Origin: Butyricicoccus sp. OM04-18BH | Lineage (GTDB): Bacteria > Bacillota > Clostridia > Oscillospirales > Butyricicoccaceae | Assembly: GCF_003481705.1 (NCBI RefSeq) | Contig: NZ_QULN01000012.1 | Coordinates: 1-64,000 of the forward strand | Reading direction: 5' to 3' | Length of the DNA: 64,000 nt | In this document: in pieces, positions 1 to 10,302 of the stretch | How the letters are laid out: each line of letters opens with the position of its first letter | How positions within the stretch are numbered: the first letter of the stretch is position 1 | Made by a program: the position numbers and the translations under genes | The notes under the pieces: model-generated | The model's input: the letters and a program-made list of their open reading frames with translations, nothing else | Databases searched by the model: none | What the model was told of the DNA's origin: nothing

Positions 1-300
1 GCGGCCAGACGGTGCAGGGCGCTTGATTTGCGCTGCGAAAAGCTCCGCTTCGATCAAGGGTTGTGCCTTGGAGCACCAAACGTCACTGTGGGCCCCTCGC
101 TTTTTAGACGCGCGACCGAAGGGAGTCGCGTCCTAAGGAAGATGAGGGGGAGTTAAGAGGGGGATAAGAAACCATTCGGTGTCTTATCCCCCTCTTGCCC
201 CCGCCGCCGGGCGGCGGCACTCCTCTCCGCCGTGGGTACGGCGCTCCCCTCTCCGCCGGGCGGCGGCAATCCCGCAAACCACTTGTCCGGTTCAAGCCGC
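1..300 (+). repeat. Composite GC-rich dispersed repeat, copy 1
   Basis: No credible gene. The stretch is related to 8420-8785 and, inverted, to 8205-8345. It contains a small hairpin with arms CGCGAC and GTCGCG (about 110-132) and then a perfect 15-bp stem (155-169 with 182-196) closing the 12-nt loop AACCATTCGGTG. It ends in a run of short CCGCCG/CGGCGG hairpins. The stem sequence differs between copies while the loop is kept, which points to selection on structure. It may be a terminator or a REP-like element. Confidence 0.7.
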
Positions 301-383
301 GCACAAATTCCCCGAGTATTTTTCATCTTTTCAGGATTGCAATTGACATTTTCTATTTTCCATGGTATTCTTAATTACAGAAA

Positions 384-523
384 ATAAAAAGAGCCGATGC
401 CGGCAAGCATCAGCTCTTTGATAAACGGTATCCGCCACTTGGTGTGCAACCACCAGCGGGCGGTAAGATCTCACTAGCCTGAGACCAGTAACGCGCCAAA
501 TGGCGCATACCGCTTACTTGTAT
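384..523 (-). ncRNA. Structured small RNA divergent from initiator gene, copy 1
   Basis: About 140 nt transcribed away from the initiator gene. A consensus promoter (TTGACA, 17 bp, TATAAT) precedes it. An intrinsic terminator closes it: stem AGAGCTGATGC/GCATCGGCTCT followed by a T run (384-420). Inside are hairpins GCGCC-ATT-TGGCGC, GGTCTCA/TGAGATC and GGTG/CACC. Copy 2 at 11726-11866 keeps every stem while the loops differ, which supports a functional RNA. The role is unknown. Control of the adjacent initiator is an inference. Confidence 0.7.
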
Positions 524-556
524 AACTATTATACAATCAACAAGCGGTTATGTCAA
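509..556 (-). promoter_or_regulatory. Consensus promoter with nested operator dyad, copy 1
   Basis: On the minus strand TTGACA (551-556) and TATAAT (528-533) are separated by exactly 17 bp. The -10 lies within the perfect dyad TTGTATAA-CTA-TTATACAA (518-536). Outside it is a second dyad, ACCGCTT (509-515) with AAGCGGT (542-548). The nested symmetry over a promoter suggests repressor binding, plausibly autoregulation by the neighbouring tandem winged-helix protein. Confidence 0.75.
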
Positions 557-667
557 TACGACGCGCGTTTTTCGACAAAAATCAATTTTTCTTCCTTGTA
601 CGACACATTTTACTTGTGCAACATTACGAATTTTCGATTTTTAGTGCGAATTTAGACATGGTTTTTC

Positions 668-702
668 AATCGTCTGGTGTGAGAGCATCAGACGATTTTT
701 TG
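668..702 (+). terminator. Terminator-like hairpin in initiator leader (candidate attenuator)
   Basis: Stem AATCGTCTG (668-676) pairs with CAGACGATT (689-697) and runs into a T tract, 46 bp before the initiator start codon and on its coding strand. It is conserved in copy 2. A terminator placed between promoter and start codon suggests transcription attenuation of the initiator. No antisense partner overlaps it directly. Confidence 0.6.
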
Positions 703-747
703 TTTCTTCTGCAAAAAAAATTTGACCATCGGAAAGGAGGGAAGGCA

Positions 748-1956
748 ATGTCCGCGACCGGCTACACGACAATTTACAACGAAGTCCTGCGCGACAGCAC
801 GCTTTCCCTCGACGCCAAGGGTCTGTTCGCCGTCATCAAATCCTTTATCGGCCTGCCGGATTTCTCGCTGAGCAAGCGCCGCCTCGGCTATGCCTGCTCG
901 GACAGCGGCTACCTGCTGAACGCGGCGTGGAAGGAGCTCAAGCAGAAGGGGTACTTGCAGCACTATTTCTCCCAGTCGGAAAATGGTGCGTTTTGTCACG
1001 TCTACAATCTGATGCAGCACCCGTCCGAGCCGGTGGATTTCGTTTATTCCCCGGCCATCGACCGCCCGAACGGCGACGTTATCTGCATTTCCGATGCGCA
1101 GCGCGACTACACGAATATTTCCACCTCTGTCCTGCGCGACAAGTCCATTTCCCTCGCCAGCAAGGGCCTGTTCGCGCTCGTCAGCCATCTGATGAAGATT
1201 CCCGGCTTTGTCCTCCGCCCCGAGGGCATCCGTTCGTTCTGCATGGAGAAAATCAAGCATTTCTCGACGCTCTGGAAGCGCTTCAAGATTTCTGGTCTGC
1301 TCAAGCAGCACCGCCACCCGGCCGGCGAGGAAAACCGCTGGACTTACGAATACGAGATCTGCGAGACGCCCGATCTCGAAACGCCGTATCTGACCAACCA
1401 CCACGCTGACGGCTCGGTTTCCACGATTGCAACCATCGGTGATTTCCTCGAGAAGCTCAAAAAGCACGTTTCTCATATCCGCAAGAACGTGTCGCTCAAG
1501 AAGAAGGACAAGCCGCGCGCGGTGCGCCGCAAGGAGCGCAGAAAGATCGAGCGGCAGCTGAACGCTGACGCACTCCGCAAGCGGTTCGGAAACGATTTGA
1601 CCGGAACGGTCGTGACGGCGGTCTGCAACATCAGGCACGCAGACAAGCTGTTCATCAAGGGCGCGGAGATCGCGCAGGAGCGCCGCGAAACCGTCGCGCA
1701 GATGATTTCCCCGGAAAGCGTGGAGCGCTTCCTCGACAGCACTACAATCGACTATGACCGCATCGAAAACCCGGCCGCCTACTTACAGACCGCGCTGTTC
1801 GACTTCCTCGAAAGTCAGTGCAGCACGGACGCCTCCCCTGCCGACGAAGCGCCGGACAAGCCGCTTGCCGACTGGGAGCAGGCATGGCTCGCGCAGAAGG
1901 CCGAGGCACGCCGCCGCCGTGAAGAGGCAATCGCCCGCGGCGAGTACCAGGATTAA
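748..1956 (+). CDS. Tandem winged-helix DNA-binding protein, putative plasmid-type replication initiator, copy 1
   Basis: A 402-aa protein with two related N-terminal units (roughly residues 5-95 and 118-205). Both carry the pattern LRD-x3-SL-x2-KGLFA-x13-L, so it looks like an internal duplication of a winged-helix domain. A basic region follows (about 250-290) and then an acidic, Glu/Arg-rich C-terminus. The start at 748 is set by the strong ribosome binding site GGAAAGGAGGG at 731-741. A longer upstream reading frame would cross the leader hairpin and is not chosen. Genes of this type sit beside parA in clostridial plasmids and integrative elements, and a parA is present at 9066. Replication initiation is inferred; a repressor or partition role is possible. 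The second copy (399 aa) lacks three residues near the C-terminus. Confidence 0.7.
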   Translation: MSATGYTTIYNEVLRDSTLSLDAKGLFAVIKSFIGLPDFSLSKRRLGYACSDSGYLLNAAWKELKQKGYLQHYFSQSENGAFCHVYNLMQHPSEPVDFVYSPAIDRPNGDVICISDAQRDYTNISTSVLRDKSISLASKGLFALVSHLMKIPGFVLRPEGIRSFCMEKIKHFSTLWKRFKISGLLKQHRHPAGEENRWTYEYEICETPDLETPYLTNHHADGSVSTIATIGDFLEKLKKHVSHIRKNVSLKKKDKPRAVRRKERRKIERQLNADALRKRFGNDLTGTVVTAVCNIRHADKLFIKGAEIAQERRETVAQMISPESVERFLDSTTIDYDRIENPAAYLQTALFDFLESQCSTDASPADEAPDKPLADWEQAWLAQKAEARRRREEAIARGEYQD

Positions 1957-1958
1957 AA

Positions 1959-1988
1959 AGCCAGCCATGACAAGCGTCATGGCTGGCT
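1959..1988. terminator. Hairpin at the 3' end of initiator copy 1
   Basis: A perfect 13-bp stem (1959-1971 with 1976-1988) begins 3 nt after the stop codon. The T run lies on the minus strand, so it would stop antisense transcription entering the initiator gene. The same hairpin follows copy 2. Confidence 0.6.
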
Positions 1989-2270
1989 GTCGTGCGCGGA
2001 AAACGAAACTTCCCGGCTGAAGCACGAAGGACGGCTCCCCTGCCGCCCTTTTTCTTTGTCCGCCGCACCATTCCCCTGCTTTTACAGGGTAGGGTGTTTA
2101 CGGGTACAATGGAAACAGAAGCCATGGTTTTTGAGCGTCTGCAAATCGGCGGTATCTAATAAAATCCTTACCGATTTATTCTTCTTAAATCAAACCTCTC
2201 GTCTAAAACCTCCGGCGAGAGAGACGAAAGAGCGAAAACAAGAAGGATTTTCTAACGATTTTGCAAACAG

Positions 2271-2323
2271 CAGTTATAACGTTATGCAGTTATACAGTTA
2301 AAAAGTTATAGCTTTATAACGTT
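2271..2323. repeat. Octamer-period array A
   Basis: Seven tandem 8-bp units, most ending in GTT (for example ATAACGTT, ATGCAGTT, ATACAGTT). It marks the inner end of the left inverted-repeat arm. Confidence 0.75.
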
Positions 2324-2376
2324 TCCCCTTCGGCGCCTTCCATCCGACTTACAGATGCAGCGCCGGGAAAAGCACG

Positions 2377-2405
2377 ATGCACGCGGCGTACCGCGTGCAT
2401 TTTTG
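2377..2405 (+). terminator. Intrinsic terminator
   Basis: Stem ATGCACGCGG (2377-2386), loop CGTA, stem CCGCGTGCAT (2391-2400), then TTTTTG. It insulates the signalling operon that starts 30 bp downstream from the initiator region. Confidence 0.8.
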
Positions 2406-2435
2406 CCTGTTTGAGACGGATAAAGGCGAAATCCC

Positions 2436-2464
2436 TTGTATTTGTGCCCGAAAAGTGCTATACT
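2436..2464 (+). promoter_or_regulatory. Promoter of the binding-protein/hybrid-kinase operon
   Basis: TTGTAT (2436-2441), 17-bp spacer, TATACT (2459-2464), about 100 bp before the lipoprotein start codon. Confidence 0.65.
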
Positions 2465-2564
2465 GTTTATATATCGCCGTTTTTTGCGGCGCCAGGAGAG
2501 AAAAAAAGAGAAAGGCGCGGCCTTCCGGGGAGCGGCGGCCGTCACGGGGTAAGGAGAACGGTTT

Positions 2565-4421
2565 ATGAAAAAGAAAAAGCTGCGGCGCGGTCTGTCCCTC
2601 TTGCTCGCGGTACTGATCGCAGGCGTCTGCCTGCTGTCCGGCTGCGGCGCGCAGAAGAACGAGGCGCAGGAGAACGCGGAGACCATTCAGGTCTATCTGT
2701 GGAACACCACGCTGTACGAAAATTACGCCCCCTATATCCAGTCGCAGCTGCCGGATGTGAACATTGAGTTCATCGTCGGCAACAACGATCTGGATTTTTA
2801 CAAATTCCTGAACGAAAACGGCGGTCTGCCGGACATCATCACCAGCTGCCGCTTCTCGCTGCACGACGCCGCGCCGCTGAAGGACAGCCTGATGAACCTC
2901 GCCCTGACCAACGAGGCGGGCGCGGTCTACAACACCTACCTCGACAGCTTCAAGAACGAGGACGGCAGCGTCAACTGGCTTCCGGTCTGCGCGGACGCGC
3001 ACGGCTTCGTGGTCAACCGCGGCCTGTTCGAGGAATACGGCATTCCGCTGCCGACCGATTACGCGAGCTTCGTTTCCGCCTGCAAGGCGTTCGAAAAGCA
3101 CGGCATCCGCGGCTTTGATGCGGACTATTTCTACGACTACACCTGCATGGAAACCCTTCAGGGCCTTTCGGTCTCCGAGCTCTCCTCGGCGGAGGGCCGC
3201 CGGTGGCGCACCGCGTACAGCGACCCGGCGAGCACCGAGAAGGTCGGTCTGGACGACGCCGTCTGGCCGGCGGCCTTCGAGAACCTCGAGAACTTCATCC
3301 GCGACACCGGACTGAACGCCGCTGACCTGACGCTGACCTACGACGACATCATGGACCGGATGCGCGGCGGCAGGCTCGCCATGTTCTTCGGCACCTCTGC
3401 TAACGTCAAAATTCTGGAGGACGAGGGCATTGATACGACCTTCCTGCCGTTCTTCGGTCAGAACGGCCAGCAGTGGCTGATGACCACCCCGTATTTCCAG
3501 GTTGCGCTGAACCGCAATCTCGAGCAGAACAGCGCACGCCGCGAAAAGGCGATGCAGGTGCTCCATGTCATGCTCTCCGAGGGCGCGCAGAACCGCATCG
3601 TCTATGACGGACAGGATATCCTGAGCTACAGCCAGAACGTCAGCCTCCGCCTGACCGATTATCTCGAGGACGTGCGCCCGGTGGTCGAGCAGAACCATAT
3701 GTACATCCGCATCGCCTCGAACGACTTCTTTTCCATCTCGAAGGATGTGGTCTCGCGCATGATCGCGGGCGAATACACCGCAGAACAGGCATATCAGGCG
3801 TTCAACGCACAGCTGCTCGCGGACGATACGGAGACGGCGGAGACCGTGCTGACCTCGGACAAGGGGTATTCGAACGTGTTCCATGCGGACGGCGGAAACG
3901 CCTCCTTCTCCGTGATGGCGAACACGCTGCGCGGCGTGTATGATTCCGATGTGCTCATCGCCGCCGCGAACAGCTTCACCGGCAGCGTGCTGGCGGCGGA
4001 CTACACCGAGAAGATGGCCGCCTCGATGATCATGCCGAACGACCTGTTCGCCTACCGCCGCACGATGACCGGCGCAGAGCTGACCGAGACCGTCCGCGCC
4101 TTTGTCGAGGGCTGCGAGGGCGGCTTTACGCCGTTCAACCGCGGCTCCCTGCCGACGGTCAGCGGCATCGCCGTCGAGGTTAGGGAGGAAGACGGCGGCT
4201 TTGAGCTGACCGGGGTCAAGCGGAACGGAAAGACGCTCCAGGGCGACGAGACCGTAACCGTAACCTGCCTCGCGACGGCGAAGCAGATGACGCCGCTGCT
4301 CGCGGACGAGAGCCGCCCCTTCGAGGGCGGAGAGACCAGGGTCCGGGACACCTGGCGCGCGTATGCCGCCGGGGGGAACGCCGCGCTGGCGGAGCCGGAA
4401 CACTATATCAGACTGAGGTAA
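2565..4421 (+). CDS. Lipoprotein: extracellular solute-binding domain fused to a 5'-nucleotidase-C-like domain
   Basis: A 618-aa lipoprotein with a basic N-terminus, hydrophobic stretch and lipobox LSGC (Cys27). Residues 38 to about 400 resemble family-1 (sugar-type) ABC solute-binding proteins. From about residue 445 it resembles the C-terminal domain of 5'-nucleotidases (pattern LF-x3-R-x2-TGAELTE). The metallophosphatase half with its catalytic residues is absent, so nuclease activity is not expected. No ABC permease is near. The next gene, 6 bp downstream, is a membrane hybrid histidine kinase, so a role as ligand-binding co-sensor is more likely than transport. The fusion is unusual. Cell-surface location is inferred from the lipobox. 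Confidence 0.75.
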   Translation: MKKKKLRRGLSLLLAVLIAGVCLLSGCGAQKNEAQENAETIQVYLWNTTLYENYAPYIQSQLPDVNIEFIVGNNDLDFYKFLNENGGLPDIITSCRFSLHDAAPLKDSLMNLALTNEAGAVYNTYLDSFKNEDGSVNWLPVCADAHGFVVNRGLFEEYGIPLPTDYASFVSACKAFEKHGIRGFDADYFYDYTCMETLQGLSVSELSSAEGRRWRTAYSDPASTEKVGLDDAVWPAAFENLENFIRDTGLNAADLTLTYDDIMDRMRGGRLAMFFGTSANVKILEDEGIDTTFLPFFGQNGQQWLMTTPYFQVALNRNLEQNSARREKAMQVLHVMLSEGAQNRIVYDGQDILSYSQNVSLRLTDYLEDVRPVVEQNHMYIRIASNDFFSISKDVVSRMIAGEYTAEQAYQAFNAQLLADDTETAETVLTSDKGYSNVFHADGGNASFSVMANTLRGVYDSDVLIAAANSFTGSVLAADYTEKMAASMIMPNDLFAYRRTMTGAELTETVRAFVEGCEGGFTPFNRGSLPTVSGIAVEVREEDGGFELTGVKRNGKTLQGDETVTVTCLATAKQMTPLLADESRPFEGGETRVRDTWRAYAAGGNAALAEPEHYIRLR

Positions 4422-4427
4422 ACAGGA

Positions 4428-7379
<2,952 letters not shown>

Positions 7380-7382
7380 GAC

Positions 7383-7430
7383 GTCACAAAGTTACAAAGT
7401 TGTAAAGTTGTAACGTCTTAACGTTGTAAC
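7383..7430. repeat. Octamer-period array B
   Basis: Six 8-bp units (ACAAAGTT, GTAAAGTT, TTAACGTT types) directly after the kinase stop codon. Confidence 0.75.
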
Positions 7431-7514
7431 TGCACAGAAAGCCCGGGGCGCGGCCGGCTGCCTGGGCCGGTAAACCGTTCTCCCTTCCCCGTGCGAAGGC
7501 GAGGGGGATCGTGC

Positions 7515-7543
7515 TTGACTTGCCGCCGCACGCGCGGTATCAT
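7515..7543 (+). promoter_or_regulatory. Promoter of pseudopilin gene
   Basis: TTGACT (7515-7520), 17-bp spacer, TATCAT (7538-7543), 33 bp before the start codon. Confidence 0.6.
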
Positions 7544-7576
7544 AAAGAAATAACAGAGAGGGAAGAAGGTTGAGAT

Positions 7577-8197
7577 ATGCGGTCGATAAAGGATAAGCGG
7601 GGGTTTACGCTGGTAGAGCTGATCGTCGTGCTGGTCATTCTGGCGATACTCGCGGCTGTTCTGATCCCGTCTCTGATCGGCTACATAGACAAGGCGAAGC
7701 AGCGGGCGGTCATCGCGGAGGCGCGGGACGTCTGGACAGCCTCGCAGGCGGCGCTGTCCGAGTGCTACGCCATGTACCCGGAGAGCTTTGCCGAGTCGTG
7801 CAAGTTCAAATCGACGATCGGCGGCGTAAAGATGACCAAGCTGGGGCGCATCTCCAACGGTGCGCTGGGCGCTTTGCAGAAGAACCCGAACGACCCGACC
7901 GAGGCGGGGAGCTCCAGCCGGAGGATCGCTGGGCAGGTGCTGGTCTATCTGGACAGCGCGGATAAAAGAGCCGGTCCGCGTTATACCTTCGGCAGCGGCG
8001 CGATCCCGACCGGGAACACGCGGCCGAGCAATTATTTTACCACTAAGCCAAAGCCAACGGACGTTATCATTCAGATCTTTCATACCGCAGACGGCCGGAT
8101 GGTCGCGCTCAACTTCGGCAAGAACGGATATATGGTCACGATGGTGCGCGATCAGGAAACGACCTGTGTGAGGGACGGAAACTGCCTGCCATCATAA
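7577..8197 (+). CDS. Type IV pseudopilin-like protein, orphan
   Basis: 206 aa with a canonical class III signal. A short basic leader is cut before the N-methylated Phe of GFTLVELIVVLVILAILAA (Gly9, Glu14 five residues into the mature protein), followed by the hydrophobic pilin helix. The globular part has only one Cys pair candidate, near the C-terminus, and no recognised adhesin domain. The start is supported by the purine-rich GAGAGGGAAGAAGG just upstream. No prepilin peptidase, ATPase or platform gene lies in the window, so assembly would depend on genes elsewhere. Confidence 0.85.
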   Translation: MRSIKDKRGFTLVELIVVLVILAILAAVLIPSLIGYIDKAKQRAVIAEARDVWTASQAALSECYAMYPESFAESCKFKSTIGGVKMTKLGRISNGALGALQKNPNDPTEAGSSSRRIAGQVLVYLDSADKRAGPRYTFGSGAIPTGNTRPSNYFTTKPKPTDVIIQIFHTADGRMVALNFGKNGYMVTMVRDQETTCVRDGNCLPS

Positions 8198-8204
8198 AAG
8201 AGGA

Positions 8205-8785
8205 ATTGCCGCCTTCGGCGGCAGGGAGAGCCGCCGTCTGGCGGCGGAGAAAACGCCGTACCCACGGCGGGGGGATTGCCGGTGTTCACCGGCGGGAACA
8301 AAAGGGGACAGGACACCAGGTATGGTTTCCTGTCCCCTCTTGACTCCCCAGACCTTCCTTTGCGCTGACACATCGGAGATGTGCAGCGAAACGGGGGTTA
8401 CGGGGGCTCGGTTCCGTGCGTCGGGCAGATTTTGGGACGCTTTCAGGCCCTGAGGTCAGCTTGCGTGATTTGCCGCGCATAACAGTGCGCGGCCATCCGG
8501 TGCAGGGCGGCAGCGTTCCGCTGCGAAAAGCTCCGCTTCCATCAAGGGTGTACCCTTGGAGCACCAAACGCCCCTGTGAGCCCCTCGCTTTTAGACGCGC
8601 GACCGAAGGGAGTCGCGTCCTAAGGAGGGTTTGGGGGAGTCAAGAGGGGGCAAGGGAACCATACGGTGCCCTTGCCCCCTTTTGTCTTCGCCGGGAGACC
8701 CCGGCACCCCCCGCCGCCGGGCGGCGGCATTCCTCTCCGCCGTGGGTACGGCGTTCCCTTCTCCGCCGGGAGACCCCGGCAAAGC
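8205..8785. repeat. Composite GC-rich dispersed repeats, copies 2 (inverted) and 3
   Basis: A 580-bp non-coding stretch made of two head-to-head copies of the element at 1-300. Copy 2 is on the minus strand; its stem is 8300-8313 with 8328-8341 and its loop is AACCATACCTGGTG on that strand. Copy 3 is on the plus strand; its stem is 8642-8656 with 8669-8683 and its loop is AACCATACGGTG. Both also carry CCGCCG mini-hairpins. Copy 3 ends in TTTT like a terminator. Open frames here are long only because of the GC-rich repeats. Confidence 0.7.
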
Positions 8786-8786
8786 T

Positions 8787-8832
8787 GCACAAAGTTATAA
8801 CTTTGTAACTTTACAAAGTCTCAGCGTTACGC
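8787..8832. repeat. Octamer-period array C
   Basis: Five 8-bp units (ATAACTTT, GTAACTTT, ACAAAGTC, TCAGCGTT types). The last units overlap the 3' end of the ribbon-helix-helix gene. Confidence 0.65.
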
Positions 8833-9066
8833 AAAGAACTGGTCGAGCGCCTGCCGTACCAGCTCCGACATATCGCAGTCGCGATGGAACGCGGCCTCCT
8901 TGAGCTGTCTATGCTGCTCCGGGCGCAGACGCACCGTCACCTGCACGGTGGATGCCTTTTTCTTCTCTGCGGCCGGTGCGGCGGCCTCCTCTACCGGCTT
9001 CGCGGCGGACGTGTCCCTGCGGCCGATCATATTCCTGAACATTTCTTCTGCACTGGGTCTTGCCAT
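8827..9066 (-). CDS. Ribbon-helix-helix protein, putative ParA partner
   Basis: 79 aa. A flexible Ala/Lys-rich N-terminus (1-38) is followed by a CopG/ParG-type fold: strand VQVTVRLR, then helix PEQHRQLKEAAF and helix MSELVRQALDQFF. The start codon overlaps the parA stop as TAATG, implying translational coupling. Small RHH proteins downstream of parA commonly bind the centromere and regulate the par operon. That role is inferred from position and fold. Confidence 0.8.
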   Translation of the reverse strand: MARPSAEEMFRNMIGRRDTSAAKPVEEAAAPAAEKKKASTVQVTVRLRPEQHRQLKEAAFHRDCDMSELVRQALDQFFA

Positions 9067-9881
9067 TACTGCTCCCTCTCCTTCTCCACAAATTCCTTGA
9101 CGAACGCCAGACAGTCGCCTACAAAATTCCGGCTCGACTCGGTCACGCGCTCGCCCTTTGTCTGCGACTTGCCCTCGACGTAGTCGAACACGTTCTCCTG
9201 CGCCGCCTGCGCCTCCTTGATGATGACATTGCTGCGGATGGTCGTGCGGTAGACGTCCGCGCCCATGTACTCCGCGATCTTGCCGGTCAGCTCCTGAATG
9301 GTCTTTGTGACCCGGGTGCGCTCGGTGCGCGTGAGCAGCACGCCGTCGATGCGGAGCGCCGGGTTGGTGTATTTTTTGACCGAACGGTAGGTGTCGTACA
9401 GCTGCGTGATGCCCGAGGCCGCGAACGTCTCGGCCATGGTCGGGATGAGCAGATAATCGGCCGCCGTCAGCGCGTTGACGGTCAGCAGACCGAGCGAGGG
9501 CGGACAGTCGATCAGGATGTAGTCATAATCGTCCGCGACGCCGCTCTCCTCGTCGCGCAGCTTCTCCCGGAGCGTCATTTCCTTGCCGACGCTGTGCAGC
9601 TCCTGCTCGATGCCTGCGAGGATCGTGTTCGCCGGAATAATGTCGCAGGCGGCGGTGTGCTGAATGGCCTCGCGTGCCGTGACCGTGCCCTTCATGACCT
9701 CGTACATGGTCGCGCCGCTCTGGTTGTCGGCCGCCATCGACATGGACAGGTTGCCCTGCGGGTCGCAATCGATCGTCAGTACGCTGAAGCCCTGCTTGTG
9801 CAGACCGGCCGCCAGAATGCCCGTTGTCGTGGTCTTTGCTACGCCGCCCTTCTGGTTGGCCAGCGCAAAAATTGCAGACAT
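9066..9881 (-). CDS. parA: ParA-family partition ATPase
   Basis: 271 aa with the deviant Walker A KGGVAKTT (residues 11-18, signature Lys11), Walker A' motif DCDPQGNLS and Walker B-like DYILIDCPPS. There is no N-terminal DNA-binding extension, so it belongs to the short, plasmid-type ParA class rather than being chromosomal Soj/MinD. It is coupled to the RHH gene and lies 420 bp from initiator copy 2, which is a typical low-copy plasmid or ICE maintenance layout. Its promoter uses part of octamer array D as the -35 box. Confidence 0.92.
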   Translation of the reverse strand: MSAIFALANQKGGVAKTTTTGILAAGLHKQGFSVLTIDCDPQGNLSMSMAADNQSGATMYEVMKGTVTAREAIQHTAACDIIPANTILAGIEQELHSVGKEMTLREKLRDEESGVADDYDYILIDCPPSLGLLTVNALTAADYLLIPTMAETFAASGITQLYDTYRSVKKYTNPALRIDGVLLTRTERTRVTKTIQELTGKIAEYMGADVYRTTIRSNVIIKEAQAAQENVFDYVEGKSQTKGERVTESSRNFVGDCLAFVKEFVEKEREQ

Positions 9882-9919
9882 AGTCGTCCCTCTCTTTCTT
9901 CGCGGTTTTCGTTGCTCTG

Positions 9920-9948
9920 ATTATATACCCGTAAAGTTATAACGTCAA
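9920..9948 (-). promoter_or_regulatory. parA promoter overlapping octamer array
   Basis: Minus strand TTGACG (9943-9948), 17-bp spacer, TATAAT (9920-9925). The -35 hexamer and the spacer lie inside the octamer array. Confidence 0.65.
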
Positions 9949-9984
9949 GACGTTCTGATGTTGAAAAGTTATAACGTTATAACT
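9931..9984. repeat. Octamer-period array D
   Basis: Six 8-bp units including ATAACGTC, AAGACGTT, CTGATGTT and ATAACGTT. It sits at the inner end of the right inverted-repeat arm, opposite array A but with different units. Confidence 0.75.
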
Positions 9985-10271
9985 GCCGTTTGCAAAATCG
10001 TTAGAAAATTCTTCTTGTTTTCGCTCTTTCGTCTCTTTCGCCGAAGGTTTTAGACGAAAGGTTTGATTTAAGAAGAATAAATCGGTAAAGATTTTATTAG
10101 ATGCCGCCAATTTGCACGCTTTCAAAAACCATGGCTTCTGTTTCCATATGACCCATAAACGGCCTACCCTGTAAAAACAGGGGAATGGTGCGGCGGACAA
10201 AGAAAAAGGGCGGCCGGGGAGCCGTCCTTCGTGCCGCAGCCGGGAGGTTTCGTTTTCCGTGCACGACAACC

Positions 10272-10302
10272 AGCCATGACGCTTGTCATGGCTGGTTTTT
10301 TT
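10272..10302. terminator. Hairpin at the 3' end of initiator copy 2
   Basis: Stem of about 11 bp (CAGCCATGAC with GTCATGGCTG) directly beside the initiator stop. A seven-T run lies on the plus strand, so it would stop transcription entering the gene antisense. Confidence 0.65.

Larger units (their letters stand above)
358..2330 (+). repeat. Left arm of long inverted repeat (initiator module copy 1)
   Basis: This arm matches 9931-11892 in inverted orientation. It covers the small RNA, operator, attenuator-like hairpin, initiator gene, 3' hairpin and the start of the octamer array. Similarity stops near the sequence TTCTTAATTACAG on the outside and in the octamer array on the inside. The two arms enclose about 7.6 kb that could invert by homologous recombination. 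Confidence 0.85.

Noticed and set aside
104..304. A 66-codon minus-strand frame at the left end
   Set aside because: Same repeat family. The coding potential comes from CCGCCG runs.
550..747. N-terminal extension of initiator copy 1 from an upstream ATG
   Set aside because: It would translate the leader hairpin and its T run. The equivalent extension in copy 2 does not match the strong ribosome binding site before the internal ATG.
2271..2323. Octamer array as classical plasmid iterons
   Set aside because: Iterons are usually 17-22 bp and confined to the origin. These 8-bp units also occur far from the initiator, next to metabolic and signalling genes.
8416..8808. A 130-codon open frame within the intergenic repeats
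   Set aside because: It lies entirely in GC-rich hairpin repeats, has no ribosome binding site, and its protein is Arg/Pro-rich without domain features. The related copy at 1-300 does not keep the frame.
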